Of a stretch of 64,000 nucleotides of DNA, positions 17,202-26,030 are shown piece by piece. Positions within the stretch are counted from its first letter, which is position 1; the number at the start of each line of letters is the position of its first letter. This DNA is from Mycolicibacterium parafortuitum (GTDB taxonomy: Bacteria; Actinomycetota; Actinomycetes; Mycobacteriales; Mycobacteriaceae), in contig NZ_AP022598.1 of the NCBI RefSeq assembly GCF_010725485.1, positions 682,001 to 746,000 of the forward strand, given 5' to 3'. Under the pieces are notes generated by a model. The model was not told the DNA's origin, did no database searches, and saw only the letters and a list, made by a program, of their open reading frames with translations. The position numbers were made by a program, and so were the translations under genes.

Positions 17202-18499
17202 TCGGCGCGGGCCTCCGCGGCGGCACGGGCCGCACCCGGCAGGGCCGCGGCGATCCGGTCGAACGCGTCGTCGTCCAGAGCCGTTGACACGAACCAGGTC
17301 TCGTACGCACTCGGTGGCGGGTACACGCCGGCGTCGAGCAGCGTGTGGAAGAACGCCGGGAAACGCCACGTCTCGGTGGCCTTCGCCGACGCGAAGTCGG
17401 TGACGGGCTCACCCCCGAAGAAGACGCTGAACATGTTGCCGGCCCGCGGAATCTGATGCGCCACACCGGCTTCGGTCAGCGCGTCACCGATCAATCCGGC
17501 CAGCCGGTCGGCGTTGGCGTCCAGCCGTGCGTACGCGTCGGCGTCGGCGGCGCGCAGCGTCGCCAGCCCGGCGGCCATCGCGACCGGGTTACCCGACAGT
17601 GTGCCCGCCTGATACACCGGGCCGAGCGGCGCGAGCTTGCCCATCACCTCGGCGGTGCCGCCGAATGCGGCGGCGGGCAGGCCGCCGCTCATCACCTTGC
17701 CGAACGTGAACAGGTCGGCGTCGACGGGATCGACGCCGTACCAGCCCGACCGGCTCACCCGGAATCCCGTCATCACCTCGTCGATGATCAGCAGCGCGCC
17801 GTGGGCGGCGGTGATGCGGCGCAACTCGGCGTTGAAGCCGGGCAGCGGCGGCACCGTGCCCATGTTGCCCGGGCTGGCCTCGGTGATGACGCACGCGATC
17901 TCGGCGCCGAACCGGTCGAAGATCTCCTCGACCGCGGCGACGTTGTTGTACGGCAGCACGATGGTGTCCGCTGCGGCCGCGCCCGTGACCCCCGGGGACG
18001 AGGGCAGACCCAGCGTCGCCACCCCGGAGCCGGCGTCGGCCAGCAGCGCGTCGCTGTGCCCGTGGTAGCAGCCGGAGAACTTGACGATCTTGGCGCGGCC
18101 GGTGAAGCCGCGGGCGAGCCGGATCGCGCTCATCGTGGCCTCGGTACCGGAGTTCACCAGCCGGACGCGCTCGACCGGGGCGACCCGGTCGACGATCTCG
18201 CGGGCCAGTTCCGACTCCGACGGCGTCGGCGCCCCGAAGGACAGCCCGTCGGCGACCACCCGCTGCACCGCCTCGACGACGGCGGGGTGCGCGTGACCCA
18301 GGATCATCGGGCCCCACGAACACACCAGGTCGACGTAGCGATTGCCGTCGGCGTCGGTCAGCCAGTAGCCCTTCGCCGAGGTGATGAACCGCGGCGTGCC
18401 GCCCACCGAGTTGAACGCACGCACCGGGGAGTTCACCCCGCCCGGGATGACGGAGGACGCGTCGGCGAACAGCTTCGCGGACAGGTCGGTACTGCTCAT
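17198..18499 (-). CDS. hemL: Glutamate-1-semialdehyde 2,1-aminomutase
   Basis: 433-residue PLP enzyme that converts glutamate-1-semialdehyde to 5-aminolevulinate, the second step of the C5 heme pathway begun by HemA at 29.7-31.0 kb. Motifs include [10 protein letters not shown] near the N-terminus, [15 protein letters not shown], the PLP-binding [12 protein letters not shown] and the Schiff-base Lys in [18 protein letters not shown]. The ATG at 18499 ([11 protein letters not shown]) is chosen over an upstream in-frame start. It leads the run of overlapping genes into cytochrome c maturation, linking heme supply to its use. Confidence 0.95.
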   Translation of the reverse strand: MSSTDLSAKLFADASSVIPGGVNSPVRAFNSVGGTPRFITSAKGYWLTDADGNRYVDLVCSWGPMILGHAHPAVVEAVQRVVADGLSFGAPTPSESELAREIVDRVAPVERVRLVNSGTEATMSAIRLARGFTGRAKIVKFSGCYHGHSDALLADAGSGVATLGLPSSPGVTGAAAADTIVLPYNNVAAVEEIFDRFGAEIACVITEASPGNMGTVPPLPGFNAELRRITAAHGALLIIDEVMTGFRVSRSGWYGVDPVDADLFTFGKVMSGGLPAAAFGGTAEVMGKLAPLGPVYQAGTLSGNPVAMAAGLATLRAADADAYARLDANADRLAGLIGDALTEAGVAHQIPRAGNMFSVFFGGEPVTDFASAKATETWRFPAFFHTLLDAGVYPPPSAYETWFVSTALDDDAFDRIAAALPGAARAAAEARAE

Positions 18500-18576
18500 G
18501 CCGACCAGTCTCCCAGCCGGGACGCGATCGTCCAACTACAGGGTGTAGTGGGCGCCTGCGGCGGTGATGTACGCCA

Positions 18577-20013
18577 CTACGCTGCGGCGCGGCGGGCCTT
18601 CGGGATCTCCAGCGCCGCGTACAGACCGCCGGCGACCAGGCCGCCGGCCAGCCAGGACAGGTCCACCCCGCCGAGCGCGACCGCGATCGGGCCCTGCATC
18701 ACCGGCACCATGCCGTACATGAACAGCCAGGTGCAGAAGATGCCGACGGCCAGCGCGATCAGCGCGCTCGGGCGCACCGCGGGCAGGGGCGATTCGTCGG
18801 GCGGGGTCAGCAGCGTCGCGGCGTCGACCTGGCGGCGAGCCACGCCGAACCAGTGCACGAGCATCACCGCGGCCCACGGCGACAGCCAGCCGACGATGCC
18901 GACAAGCCAGGCGTCGATGGTGTGGGCGAAGTCGCCGTTCAGCACGAAATACACCACGCACGCCATCGCGACCACACCGATGATGACGTTGAGCACCCGG
19001 CGGTTGACCCGGATGTCGAGCGCCTGAGTGGACACCGCGCAGGTGTAGAGGTTCAGGATGTTGGTGGCCAGCGGGCCGTGTACGACCAGAAGCAGCACCG
19101 GGATGGCCAGCACCCCGTATGCGTCGACGATGATCTCGCCGGGATCCGACGAGGCGCTCAGCGTGGCCAGGGTGGCGCCGAGCGCGCCGAGCCAGATGAC
19201 CGGGATGAACTGGCCGAGCGCGCTGGCGAAGAACAGCTTGCGGGCCGGGACGCTGGTCGAGACGAACCGCGAGTAGTCCCCCGCGTAGCCCAGCCAGGTG
19301 ATGCCCCAGCCGATGCCGATCGCGGTCATCACCGCGGTGATCGCGGTGAAGTGCTCGGCGCCGGTGAGCGTCGCGTCGCCCGCGTAGCCCCAGTCGACGT
19401 CCAGACCGAACCACGCCACGGCCGTCATCGCGACCAGCACGGCGACCGTCGGCGGCACGGTCCAGCGCTCGAACGCCGAGATCACCCGGTAGCCGAACCA
19501 CGCGATCACCACCTGCGCGGTCATGATGATGCCCGCGACCAGGATCCGGGCGCCGTGGTTGCTCAGCTCCGGGTCGACCAGCCCGATGCGGCCGAGCAGC
19601 GCCATCACCAGGTCGAGCACGATCCAGGTGTTCACCGCGCACCAGCCGATACACACCAGCGCCTGCACCGCGGCGGGCACGTAGGCACCGCGGCGTCCGA
19701 AGACCATGCGCGCCAACACCATTCCGGTGACCCCGGTCTGCTGGCCGATCACCACGAACAATCCGAACAGCGACATGCCGATCAGATTGCCGACGACGAG
19801 CACCGCGATCGTCTCGAACAGCCCCAGCCCCATCGAGACGCCGAGCGCGCCGAGGATCCAGTTGATCGGCGCGATGTTGGCGCCCGCCCAGATCCAGAAC
19901 TGGCCGTACAGGTCGGTGGTCTTGGCCGACTCGGGGATGACCGACAGTTCGGCTTCCAGATCGTGGGCGCCGTGCGGGCGATCCGGGGCAGGCGCGGTGT
20001 CGACTGAGGTCAT
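18577..20013 (-). CDS. NCS1-family nucleobase:cation symporter
   Basis: 478-residue purine/cytosine permease-like transporter with about 12 transmembrane segments. Family features are the N-terminal WIWAGANIAPINWILGALG and GYAGDYSRFV around the substrate site. Substrates in this family include cytosine, purines, hydantoin and hydroxymethylpyrimidine; the exact one is not clear. It is not part of the M. tuberculosis order here and is an accessory gene. It is divergent from the nitroreductase gene. The 114-bp intergenic region shows no thiamine or purine riboswitch that I can recognise. Confidence 0.88.
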   Translation of the reverse strand: MTSVDTAPAPDRPHGAHDLEAELSVIPESAKTTDLYGQFWIWAGANIAPINWILGALGVSMGLGLFETIAVLVVGNLIGMSLFGLFVVIGQQTGVTGMVLARMVFGRRGAYVPAAVQALVCIGWCAVNTWIVLDLVMALLGRIGLVDPELSNHGARILVAGIIMTAQVVIAWFGYRVISAFERWTVPPTVAVLVAMTAVAWFGLDVDWGYAGDATLTGAEHFTAITAVMTAIGIGWGITWLGYAGDYSRFVSTSVPARKLFFASALGQFIPVIWLGALGATLATLSASSDPGEIIVDAYGVLAIPVLLLVVHGPLATNILNLYTCAVSTQALDIRVNRRVLNVIIGVVAMACVVYFVLNGDFAHTIDAWLVGIVGWLSPWAAVMLVHWFGVARRQVDAATLLTPPDESPLPAVRPSALIALAVGIFCTWLFMYGMVPVMQGPIAVALGGVDLSWLAGGLVAGGLYAALEIPKARRAAA

Positions 20014-20127
20014 CGGCGACTTTCTGGTTCACGGGACGGACGTGTCGCGCGACGCTGCGCTGCGGCAAGTCTCGTCGATGCTCCCGGAGTCCGCACGTCG
20101 AACCGGGGTGAGGAGGATCATGGGCGT

Positions 20128-20508
20128 ATGCGGCTGCCGCAGTGGTTGGCCCGGTTCAACCGGCACGTCACCAACCCGATTCAACGGATGTGGGCGGGGT
20201 GGGCACCGACGATGGGGATCCTCGAGCATGTCGGGCGACGGTCGGGCCGGCGCTACCGCACCCCGCTGACGGTGTTCCCGACCCGCGACGGCGTCGCGAT
20301 CCTGCTCACCTACGGCCCCGACCGGGACTGGCTGAAGAACGTCACGACCGCCGGTGGCGGGTCGTTGCGCCGGCACGGCCGGTCGTTCACCGTCACCGAT
20401 CCGCAGGTGGTGACCAAGGCCGTCGCGGCACCTCAGGTGACCGGTTGGATGAGGCCGGTGTTCGCGGTGCTGCCGTTCGAACAGGCGGTGCTGCTGCGCC
20501 GCGGTTAG
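20128..20508 (+). CDS. Deazaflavin (F420)-type nitroreductase family protein
   Basis: 126-residue split-barrel protein of the Ddn/F420-dependent nitroreductase group. The signature is LEHVGRRSGRRYRTPLTVF, followed by VAILLTYGPDRDWLKNV, the cofactor-binding turn seen in mycobacterial Ddn-like proteins. The ATG at 20128 follows the SD GAGGAGG (20110-20116) by 11 bases; an out-of-frame ATG at 20120 is ignored. The substrate is unknown. The last four bases overlap the convergent P450 gene. Confidence 0.85.
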   Translation: MRLPQWLARFNRHVTNPIQRMWAGWAPTMGILEHVGRRSGRRYRTPLTVFPTRDGVAILLTYGPDRDWLKNVTTAGGGSLRRHGRSFTVTDPQVVTKAVAAPQVTGWMRPVFAVLPFEQAVLLRRG

Positions 20509-21866
20509 CGCGGTGCCACGACCGCGGGGATCGGCCCGTGCGCGACCGTGGTGAACGGCACGTCGACGGCGAACTCCGCGTCCAGCGAGCGCACCCGCAT
20601 ACTGCGCACGATCGTGGCCAGCGCCAGCGTCGTCTCCAGCCGGGCGAAATGCTCGCCGATGCAGGCCCGCGCCCCGCCGGCGAACGGCAGGAAGTGCCAG
20701 CGCTCGCGCGCGGCGGTGTTCTCCGGGCTGAACCGGTCGGGGTCGAACCGGTCGGGGTCCGGCCACAGCTGAGGATCCCGGTGCAGCGCGTAGATCCCGA
20801 CCGCGACCAGCGTGCCGGCCTGCACCCGGTACCCGGCCACGTCGATGTCGCGCACCGCCAGCCGTCCCACCCCGGCGGCGGGCGGGCACAGCCGCAACGC
20901 CTCGTGCAACACCTGCACGGTGTAGCCGAGGGCAGGCACGTCGGTGGGTTCGAGTTCGCGGTCGCCGAGCGCGGCGACCTCGGCGGCCACCTTGTCCTGC
21001 ACGTCGGGATGATGGCCCAGGATCCACAGCGCGTACGTCAACGCGGTCGCGGTCGTGTCATGCCCGGCCAGCATGAAGATCAGCAGATCGTTGCAGATGT
21101 CGTCGTCGGTCAGCGCCAGTCCCGTCTCGGGGTCCTTCGCATCCATCAACGCCCGGACCAGCGGTGCGTCCCGGTCCGGATCGTCGCGGCAGGCCTGCAG
21201 GATGTCGGCGGTGACCTTGCGCATCTCGGCGACGGCCTTTTTCGCCCGGCGGCGCGCCGGTGTCGGCAACCAGCGTGGCGCGCGCACCGGACGCAGTGCG
21301 CGGTCGGCGGTGTAGGACGACGCGACGTGCATGTGTTCGGCGATCACGTCGGCGCTGTCGTTGAGGTCGACACCGAGCACCGAACGGCCCAGCGACTGCA
21401 TGGTGATCCGCCGGCATTCCAGGTCGAGGTCGACCTCGCCGCCGCCGGGCCAGGCGTCGACGAAGCGCTGCGCCGCCCGCGACATGTGCCCGCCGAACAG
21501 GCGCACGTTGGCCTTGCTGAACACGGGCTGCAGCGCGCGTTTGCGCGGTCGCCACTTCTCATTGGGCAGCACGAACAGGCTGTCGCCCGCCATGTCCTGC
21601 ACCTCTTCGTGCACGATGCACCGCTCAGAGAACGCGTCGTTGCGGCCCAGCACGTCCCGGATGCCTTCGGGGTTGAACACCGCGACGAACGGCGGGAACA
21701 GCCAGCGAGGTGCGACCTGGACCCGGGTGATCGGGCCACCCGCGGCGCGCACCCCGAGCTGCCCGGTGTCCAGCGTGCGCACCAGCCTCAGCAGCTCGCG
21801 GTACGGCAGCGGGTTCTTCGGCGCCAGCGGAAGGCTCTCGACGCTGCTCTCAGTTCCGGCGACCAC
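20505..21866 (-). CDS. Cytochrome P450 monooxygenase
   Basis: 453-residue P450. The I-helix oxygen-activation motif is MLAGHDTTATAL, the K-helix has EALR, and the heme ligand Cys is in PFAGGARACIGEHFA. The run WPDPDRFDPDRF precedes the heme loop; its DNA contains a 15-base direct repeat. The architecture is closer to the fatty acid/alkane type (CYP132- or CYP137-like) than to soluble terpene P450s. The GTG at 21866 is favoured by GGAG eight bases upstream; the frame could extend to 21899. The start overlaps the end of the PPOX-like gene, so the two are coexpressed. Confidence 0.9.
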   Translation of the reverse strand: MVAGTESSVESLPLAPKNPLPYRELLRLVRTLDTGQLGVRAAGGPITRVQVAPRWLFPPFVAVFNPEGIRDVLGRNDAFSERCIVHEEVQDMAGDSLFVLPNEKWRPRKRALQPVFSKANVRLFGGHMSRAAQRFVDAWPGGGEVDLDLECRRITMQSLGRSVLGVDLNDSADVIAEHMHVASSYTADRALRPVRAPRWLPTPARRRAKKAVAEMRKVTADILQACRDDPDRDAPLVRALMDAKDPETGLALTDDDICNDLLIFMLAGHDTTATALTYALWILGHHPDVQDKVAAEVAALGDRELEPTDVPALGYTVQVLHEALRLCPPAAGVGRLAVRDIDVAGYRVQAGTLVAVGIYALHRDPQLWPDPDRFDPDRFSPENTAARERWHFLPFAGGARACIGEHFARLETTLALATIVRSMRVRSLDAEFAVDVPFTTVAHGPIPAVVAPR

Positions 21867-22350
21867 TGTGATCGCTCCATATCTGCGGGGCACCCTCACC
21901 CCTGGTCATCACCGCGCCCGGCATCACCCGCAATCGGTACGGGGACAACCTCAGCACCGCGAATGCGTCCGAGGTGGGGCCGCCGGCCCACTGCGGGATG
22001 ATCGTGGGGTCGTAGCCGACCGGTGCGGGGCCGTTCGCGAACTTGTCCCAGACGGCGGTGCAGGTCTCGTCGTCGGTGTACCACTCGACGAGGCATTCCG
22101 CGGAACAGGTGTCGTGGCTGGGCGCCCAGTAACTCACCGACACATCGGGGTGCACCGCGAGGTGGGCGCGCTTGAGCGGGGTCGGGACCGTCGCGATCCA
22201 GCCGAACAGGTCGGTGCCGTCCCACTCCCAGATCGGGTGCAGGATGCGGGTGCGCGGTCTGCCGTCGGCGTCGACCGTGGCGACCGAGGCCCACACGATC
22301 GAGTGAGCCATGTCGACGAAGGCGGGCGCGATCGTTTCGAGCGCAGTCAC
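21850..22350 (-). CDS. Pyridoxamine 5'-phosphate oxidase-like split-barrel protein
   Basis: 166-residue PPOX-fold flavin or F420-binding protein: VWASVATVDADGRPRTRILHPIWEWDG is the typical N-terminal half of the barrel. A Cys-rich insertion (DTCSAECLVEWYTDDETCTAV) and the ending LSPYRLRVMPG follow. The GTG at 22350 is the first start matching the domain boundary. It overlaps the P450 gene by 17 bases, suggesting a coupled oxidation step or a role in detoxification, but neither reaction is known. Confidence 0.82.
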   Translation of the reverse strand: MTALETIAPAFVDMAHSIVWASVATVDADGRPRTRILHPIWEWDGTDLFGWIATVPTPLKRAHLAVHPDVSVSYWAPSHDTCSAECLVEWYTDDETCTAVWDKFANGPAPVGYDPTIIPQWAGGPTSDAFAVLRLSPYRLRVMPGAVMTRGEGAPQIWSDHSGRRN

Positions 22351-22399
22351 GCCCCTCACATTAGGCAAACACCATCGGCGGCCGGCGCACCGCCCGGAT

Positions 22400-22735
22400 C
22401 TACTCTTCGAGCTTGCGCTTGAACTCGTCGGTGTTGCGGTACTCGATGTTGCCCTCGTCGGCCGAGGTCTCGATCTTGCCCTTGTCCTCGTCGTCGACCC
22501 AGTCGGTGACCGTGGTGCCCGAGACTGTGCCGCTGCTTCCGGGCAGCGTGGTGGTCTGCAGGTCGTCGGAGTAGGCCTTGGCCATCTCCTTGGCCTTCTC
22601 CCGGTGCTCGTCGGTGACTTCGGGCTTCTCGGTGCGATTCTCGGTGTCCGGATCCGGGGTCTCGGTGACGTGCTCGAGCTGGATTCCGGATGAGTCCCCG
22701 GACGGACGTTGCTGGGTGTGGTCATCGGCGGTCAT
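22400..22735 (-). CDS. Acidic hydrophilic hypothetical protein
   Basis: 111-residue, strongly acidic protein with no hydrophobic segment or Cys; rich in Asp, Glu, Thr and Ser (TETPDPDTENRTEKPEVTDEHREKA). It is probably largely disordered and not a recognised family. It has its own ATG at 22735 and ends about 50 bases before the start of the PPOX-like gene on the same strand. Confidence 0.65.
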   Translation of the reverse strand: MTADDHTQQRPSGDSSGIQLEHVTETPDPDTENRTEKPEVTDEHREKAKEMAKAYSDDLQTTTLPGSSGTVSGTTVTDWVDDEDKGKIETSADEGNIEYRNTDEFKRKLEE

Positions 22736-22777
22736 GGCTTTCGGGCTGCCCGAAAGTGTGAGCTACGAAACACGCCG

Positions 22778-23371
22778 TCATACGGGCACCGACCGCAACG
22801 CCGCGGGCAGGCTCGGCAGAAAATGCCTGCGGGCGAACTCCCGGATGTCGTCGGCGGTTTCCAGCGGCTGCGCGCTGGGCAGCAGCAGCACCATCGACGC
22901 GTACCGCAGGATCGTGTCGGCGAGGTCGTCGACCGCGTCGGCCCCGATCCGTTCGGCGAAGCCGGGCGGGAAGATCACCCGCAGCGCCTCAGCCATCCGC
23001 TCGATCGCGGCGCGGTAATAGCGCCCGGCGAGCTCCAGCACCAGGCCCGGCTCCTCGGTGATCATCTGGTAGAGCACGCGGTGGCGGCGGAACTTCAGGA
23101 TCGACAGCGTGAACGCCTCGACGTAGATGTTCGACTGCGGTGCGGCCTTCTTCAGCTCCGCAGCGATGTCGGCGAACAGGGTGACGTTCTCCCGCTCGAT
23201 GACGGCGCCGACCAGTTCGTCCTTGTTGGCGAACCGCCGGTAGATCGTGGTGCGGCTGACGCCGGCGCGGCGCGCGACGTCCTCCAGCGCGACGCGGCGG
23301 AATCCGTGGCGCCCGAATTCGACGACCGCGGCGTCGAGGATCTGCTCCGAGGCGATGTCAGGCGCGGGCAT
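22778..23371 (-). CDS. TetR-family regulator
   Basis: 197-residue TetR protein. The helix-turn-helix at about 20-50 reads [30 protein letters not shown]; the C-terminal ligand domain is helical. The start overlaps the end of the DUF2236 gene by 14 bases, so it is cotranscribed with it and probably controls it. A candidate operator, TGGTAC...GTAACA, lies in the DUF2236 promoter region (about 24252-24277). Confidence 0.88.
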   Translation of the reverse strand: MPAPDIASEQILDAAVVEFGRHGFRRVALEDVARRAGVSRTTIYRRFANKDELVGAVIERENVTLFADIAAELKKAAPQSNIYVEAFTLSILKFRRHRVLYQMITEEPGLVLELAGRYYRAAIERMAEALRVIFPPGFAERIGADAVDDLADTILRYASMVLLLPSAQPLETADDIREFARRHFLPSLPAALRSVPV

Positions 23372-24242
23372 CGGACCGGGCGTAACCCTTCACGGCGTAT
23401 CCGCTGAAGCGCACCTTCATCGGCAGCCGGTCCCAGATCCAGTTCACCGGCCGCGACCGCCACACCGCGGCGAACCGCTGATAGCGGCGCTCCTGCTTGT
23501 CGCTCCACGGCAAGCCCAGCAGCATCCGCGCCCGCGGCGGGAGTCCGCCGGTGGTCAGGAACGCCGCGAGCGAGTTGAACACCGGCGCGATCAGCCGCCA
23601 CACCAGCGGGTGCACAGCCTTGGGCTGGGGGAAGCCCTTGGTCACGTAGCCGACGCCGTACTTGGCGGACGGGTGCGCGACGAGCACCTCGTCCATCATG
23701 TGGTCCCAGTAGGACACGAAGTCGGCGTAGGTCGCCGGCATCACGCGGTCGCTGACCCCGTAGCGGCGGTACCAGGTCTTGGACTCCAGCCAGATCTGCT
23801 CGCGTTCGGCGTCGGTCAGCCGCTTCACGAAAGTGTCGGCGAAGTAGTAGATCTGCTCGACGAACGTCGCGTGCGCCCAGAAGTACGTCTCGGGGTCCAG
23901 CGCGTGGTAGCGGCCGGCTTCCTCGCCGTCGGGGCCCGGCAGCACACCCTTGATGTCGGTGTGGAAGTCGCGGACCTGGCGCCCGGCGTTGTTCTCGTCG
24001 GAGCCGTACACGGTGTTGAAGATCGGCGGGATGGTGCGCTTGAGCCGCTCGGCGGTGTCGGCGAAGAACGTCGAATGGTCGTACACGCCCTGGCCCAGCG
24101 CGGCCAGCATGTTCTGCAGCACCGCGGGCCGCGGACCGATCAGGTACATCCGGTTGTCGCCGAAGTATCGCCAGACCAGTGACTGCGGCCCCAGCGGCAG
24201 GGCGTCATCCAGATGTTCGGGGTGCTGCGCCAACTCCGTCAT
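23358..24242 (-). CDS. DUF2236 (MpaB/latex-clearing-protein-like) oxygenase
   Basis: 294-residue protein of the DUF2236 family, whose characterised members are b-type heme oxygenases or peroxidase-like enzymes (rubber oxygenase Lcp, MpaB'). Visible features are [25 protein letters not shown] with a conserved His, and [14 protein letters not shown]. The start at 24242 (MTELAQHPE) follows the promoter-like sequence; a longer frame to 24299 lacks family residues. Its neighbour TetR suggests substrate-induced expression. The substrate is unknown. Confidence 0.82.
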   Translation of the reverse strand: MTELAQHPEHLDDALPLGPQSLVWRYFGDNRMYLIGPRPAVLQNMLAALGQGVYDHSTFFADTAERLKRTIPPIFNTVYGSDENNAGRQVRDFHTDIKGVLPGPDGEEAGRYHALDPETYFWAHATFVEQIYYFADTFVKRLTDAEREQIWLESKTWYRRYGVSDRVMPATYADFVSYWDHMMDEVLVAHPSAKYGVGYVTKGFPQPKAVHPLVWRLIAPVFNSLAAFLTTGGLPPRARMLLGLPWSDKQERRYQRFAAVWRSRPVNWIWDRLPMKVRFSGYAVKGYARSDARA

Positions 24243-24374
24243 GCGGGACAGTGTTACCGATTCTGCACTTTGTACCAATAGGGGTGTGGCGAGGTCCACA
24301 GAAGGCCAGCGAAGCGGGCGGTCGGCGGCTCGCCGAGAGTGAAGCCAGGGTTGCGGTCCCGGGCCGGATGACGA

Positions 24375-24391
24375 CCCGGAATGCTATTTCG
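24375..24391. repeat. Half copy of the dispersed CGAAAT-CATTCC palindrome
   Basis: CCCGGAATGCTATTTCG matches one arm of the palindrome at 1450-1513 with one change and resembles the arms flanking the IS element. No second arm is visible nearby. On the minus strand its CGAAATAG supplies the last codon bases and the TAG stop of the small membrane protein gene. Confidence 0.6.
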
Positions 24392-24623
24392 GGGTGGCGC
24401 GGCGCAGCCGCGCCACCCCGAGGACCACGAGGACGCCGGCGAGGGTGGCCAGCAGCAGCGACAGGGTCAGCATCGGGGCGTAGTGGATCTGCGACATGGT
24501 CGACGGCTCCCCCGGCAGCACCGGCTCGTTGACGACCGGCCTGCTCGCGTTCAGCCACGCCGCCACACTGCCGATCCCGGCCAGCGCCGCCGCCAGGAAT
24601 TCGACGACCGCGCGCCGGTTCAC
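24384..24623 (-). CDS. Small two-helix membrane protein (Rv0514-like)
   Basis: 79-residue protein with two transmembrane helices (about 5-23 and 48-70) and a short outside loop (RPVVNEPVLPGEPSTMSQIHY). It is the last gene of the run behind hemB and starts four bases before the end of the DUF3093 gene. By position it is like Rv0514. Function unknown. Its stop codon lies inside a repeat half-copy, and a strong hairpin covers its last codons. Confidence 0.78.
   Translation of the reverse strand: MNRRAVVEFLAAALAGIGSVAAWLNASRPVVNEPVLPGEPSTMSQIHYAPMLTLSLLLATLAGVLVVLGVARLRRATPK
24391..24419 (-). terminator. Strong hairpin at the end of the hem/membrane-protein operon
   Basis: GGGGTGGCGCGGC (24391-24403) and its exact reverse complement (24407-24419) are separated by GCA: a 13-bp GC stem with a 3-base loop. 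It spans the last codons of the final gene of the operon. There is no T-run, so it is a terminator candidate of the U-poor mycobacterial kind or an mRNA 3' stabiliser. Confidence 0.5.
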
Positions 24624-25129
24624 GCCGTGGGCTCCGGCGGAATGCGTTCCTCGATCAGGTTGGTCAGCTCTTCCCGCAGCTGGCGGTGCTTACGCGCCCA
24701 CGCCTGCGCGGTGCGGTCGTTGGTCAGCCGCAGCCCGATTCCGGTGCGGCCCCGCGGCACGCCGGTCAGCTCGCCGAGCGCGCGGGCGTACTGCCACTTC
24801 GGCGTCTCCGCACCGCTCGCCTCGGGATAGACCCGGACGATCTCGTCGACCAGGGTGACCTCGGTGCCCTGGCGCAGCTTCTCGGTCGTCAGCTCCACCG
24901 ATGTGTGAATCCGGGCCGCCTTGACCTGGATCGCCAGGAAACCCGATACCAGCACGAAGAACAGTCCCGGCACCACCCACTGGATGCCGTAGCCGCCGGA
25001 CAGCTGGATCAGCGCCATCGCGACGCCGGCGGCCGGGCCCGCCAGCACCCACAGCCAGCTCGCACCCTGCTCGTAGAACAGCACCTCCGGCGCCGCGGTC
25101 TCCGCGGGGCGATCGACAGGTTCGGTCAC
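24620..25129 (-). CDS. DUF3093-type membrane protein (Rv0513-like)
   Basis: 169-residue protein with two adjacent transmembrane helices (about 25-45 and 50-68) and a cytoplasmic domain with EVTLVDEIVRVYP, GELTGVPRGRTGIGLRLTNDRTAQAWARKH and a charged C-terminus. The layout fits DUF3093 and the genomic position fits Rv0513. Function unknown. Four-base overlaps on both sides place it in the hem operon tail. Confidence 0.78.
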   Translation of the reverse strand: MTEPVDRPAETAAPEVLFYEQGASWLWVLAGPAAGVAMALIQLSGGYGIQWVVPGLFFVLVSGFLAIQVKAARIHTSVELTTEKLRQGTEVTLVDEIVRVYPEASGAETPKWQYARALGELTGVPRGRTGIGLRLTNDRTAQAWARKHRQLREELTNLIEERIPPEPTA

Positions 25130-25572
25130 GCACCGTCCTCACGCTGGTACCACTGCCGCGCCGACGGCTGGACGGCCAGCAGCGCACCGATCACCACGGG
25201 CAGCAGCCCGAGCAGGATCAGCGGCTGCGCGACGCCGATGCCGAGCGCGAGCAGGCCGAGAACCACCAGCGTCGCGAACGCCAGCGCCAGGGTCGCCAGC
25301 CGGAACCGGGCGTCACCGCGGCGGGCCCGCCCCGCGAGGAACGCGAGCGCGCCTGCGGCCAGCACCGAACCGATCCCGGTGCCGCGGTAGATGGTCAGGT
25401 AGTTCCGCACGTCCTCGTCGGAGACGGTGTCCGGGATCGCCGCGCGTGCGACCTCGTACGTGGCGGTCAACGCCATCAGCCCGCCGACGATCATGATCAC
25501 CGCGCCGACCATGAAGCACCAGAACGACAGATCGACGACGCGGGGTCGCTCGGGTGGGGTGGGGGCGGTCAT
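25126..25572 (-). CDS. Four-helix membrane protein
   Basis: 148-residue protein with about four transmembrane segments (roughly 15-37, 63-80, 88-112 and 115-135) and short loops. The N-terminus is Pro-rich (TAPTPPERPRVVDLSFW). It is related in layout to the next upstream gene (145 residues, similar Pro-rich start and WFW-type motif), suggesting an old duplication. No known function. Confidence 0.72.
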   Translation of the reverse strand: MTAPTPPERPRVVDLSFWCFMVGAVIMIVGGLMALTATYEVARAAIPDTVSDEDVRNYLTIYRGTGIGSVLAAGALAFLAGRARRGDARFRLATLALAFATLVVLGLLALGIGVAQPLILLGLLPVVIGALLAVQPSARQWYQREDGA

Positions 25573-25592
25573 GATCGGGTCAGCCTAGCCAA

Positions 25593-26030
25593 TCACCGCT
25601 GGAAGAAGTCGTGGGACTCCTTGCGGTGGAGCAGATAGACCCCGCCGGCGATCAGCACCGATCCGAAGATCACGCACACCGCGTAGGCCACCGCCCACCC
25701 GGTGCCGCGTTCGGCGGTGAACAGCGTCGAGACCGAGAACACCACGGCCGCGATCGCGCCGCCGGTCAGCAGCGTGCGCGCCCAGCGGTAGCCCTGCCGC
25801 ATCAGGAACTGGAAGACCAGCACCACCGAGAACACGATGAACACGAAGACCAGCGAGAAGGCGAGCACCAGCGCGTTGGCGTGCTGTTGCAGCGTCAGCA
25901 CGTCGATCACGTGGGCCGCGGTCATCAGCGGCAGCGCGACCACCCACAGCCAGAAACCGGTGTCGACGTCCGGCGGGCGGGCGGGCGGGGGCGTCCCGGG
26001 CGTGACCGGTGGCTGCTGCGGCGCCGTCAC
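25593..26030 (-). CDS. Four-helix membrane protein after hemB
   Basis: 145-residue protein: Pro-rich N-terminus (PQQPPVTPGTPPPARPPDVDTGFWLW), four transmembrane helices (about 27-45, 50-72, 80-100 and 108-130), basic C-terminus. It overlaps the hemB stop by four bases, so its translation is coupled to hemB. It looks like a paralogue of the following membrane protein. Function unknown. Confidence 0.75.
   Translation of the reverse strand: MTAPQQPPVTPGTPPPARPPDVDTGFWLWVVALPLMTAAHVIDVLTLQQHANALVLAFSLVFVFIVFSVVLVFQFLMRQGYRWARTLLTGGAIAAVVFSVSTLFTAERGTGWAVAYAVCVIFGSVLIAGGVYLLHRKESHDFFQR

Noticed and set aside
20014..20127. Thiamine or purine riboswitch upstream of the NCS1 permease
   Set aside because: None of the conserved blocks of those riboswitches are present.
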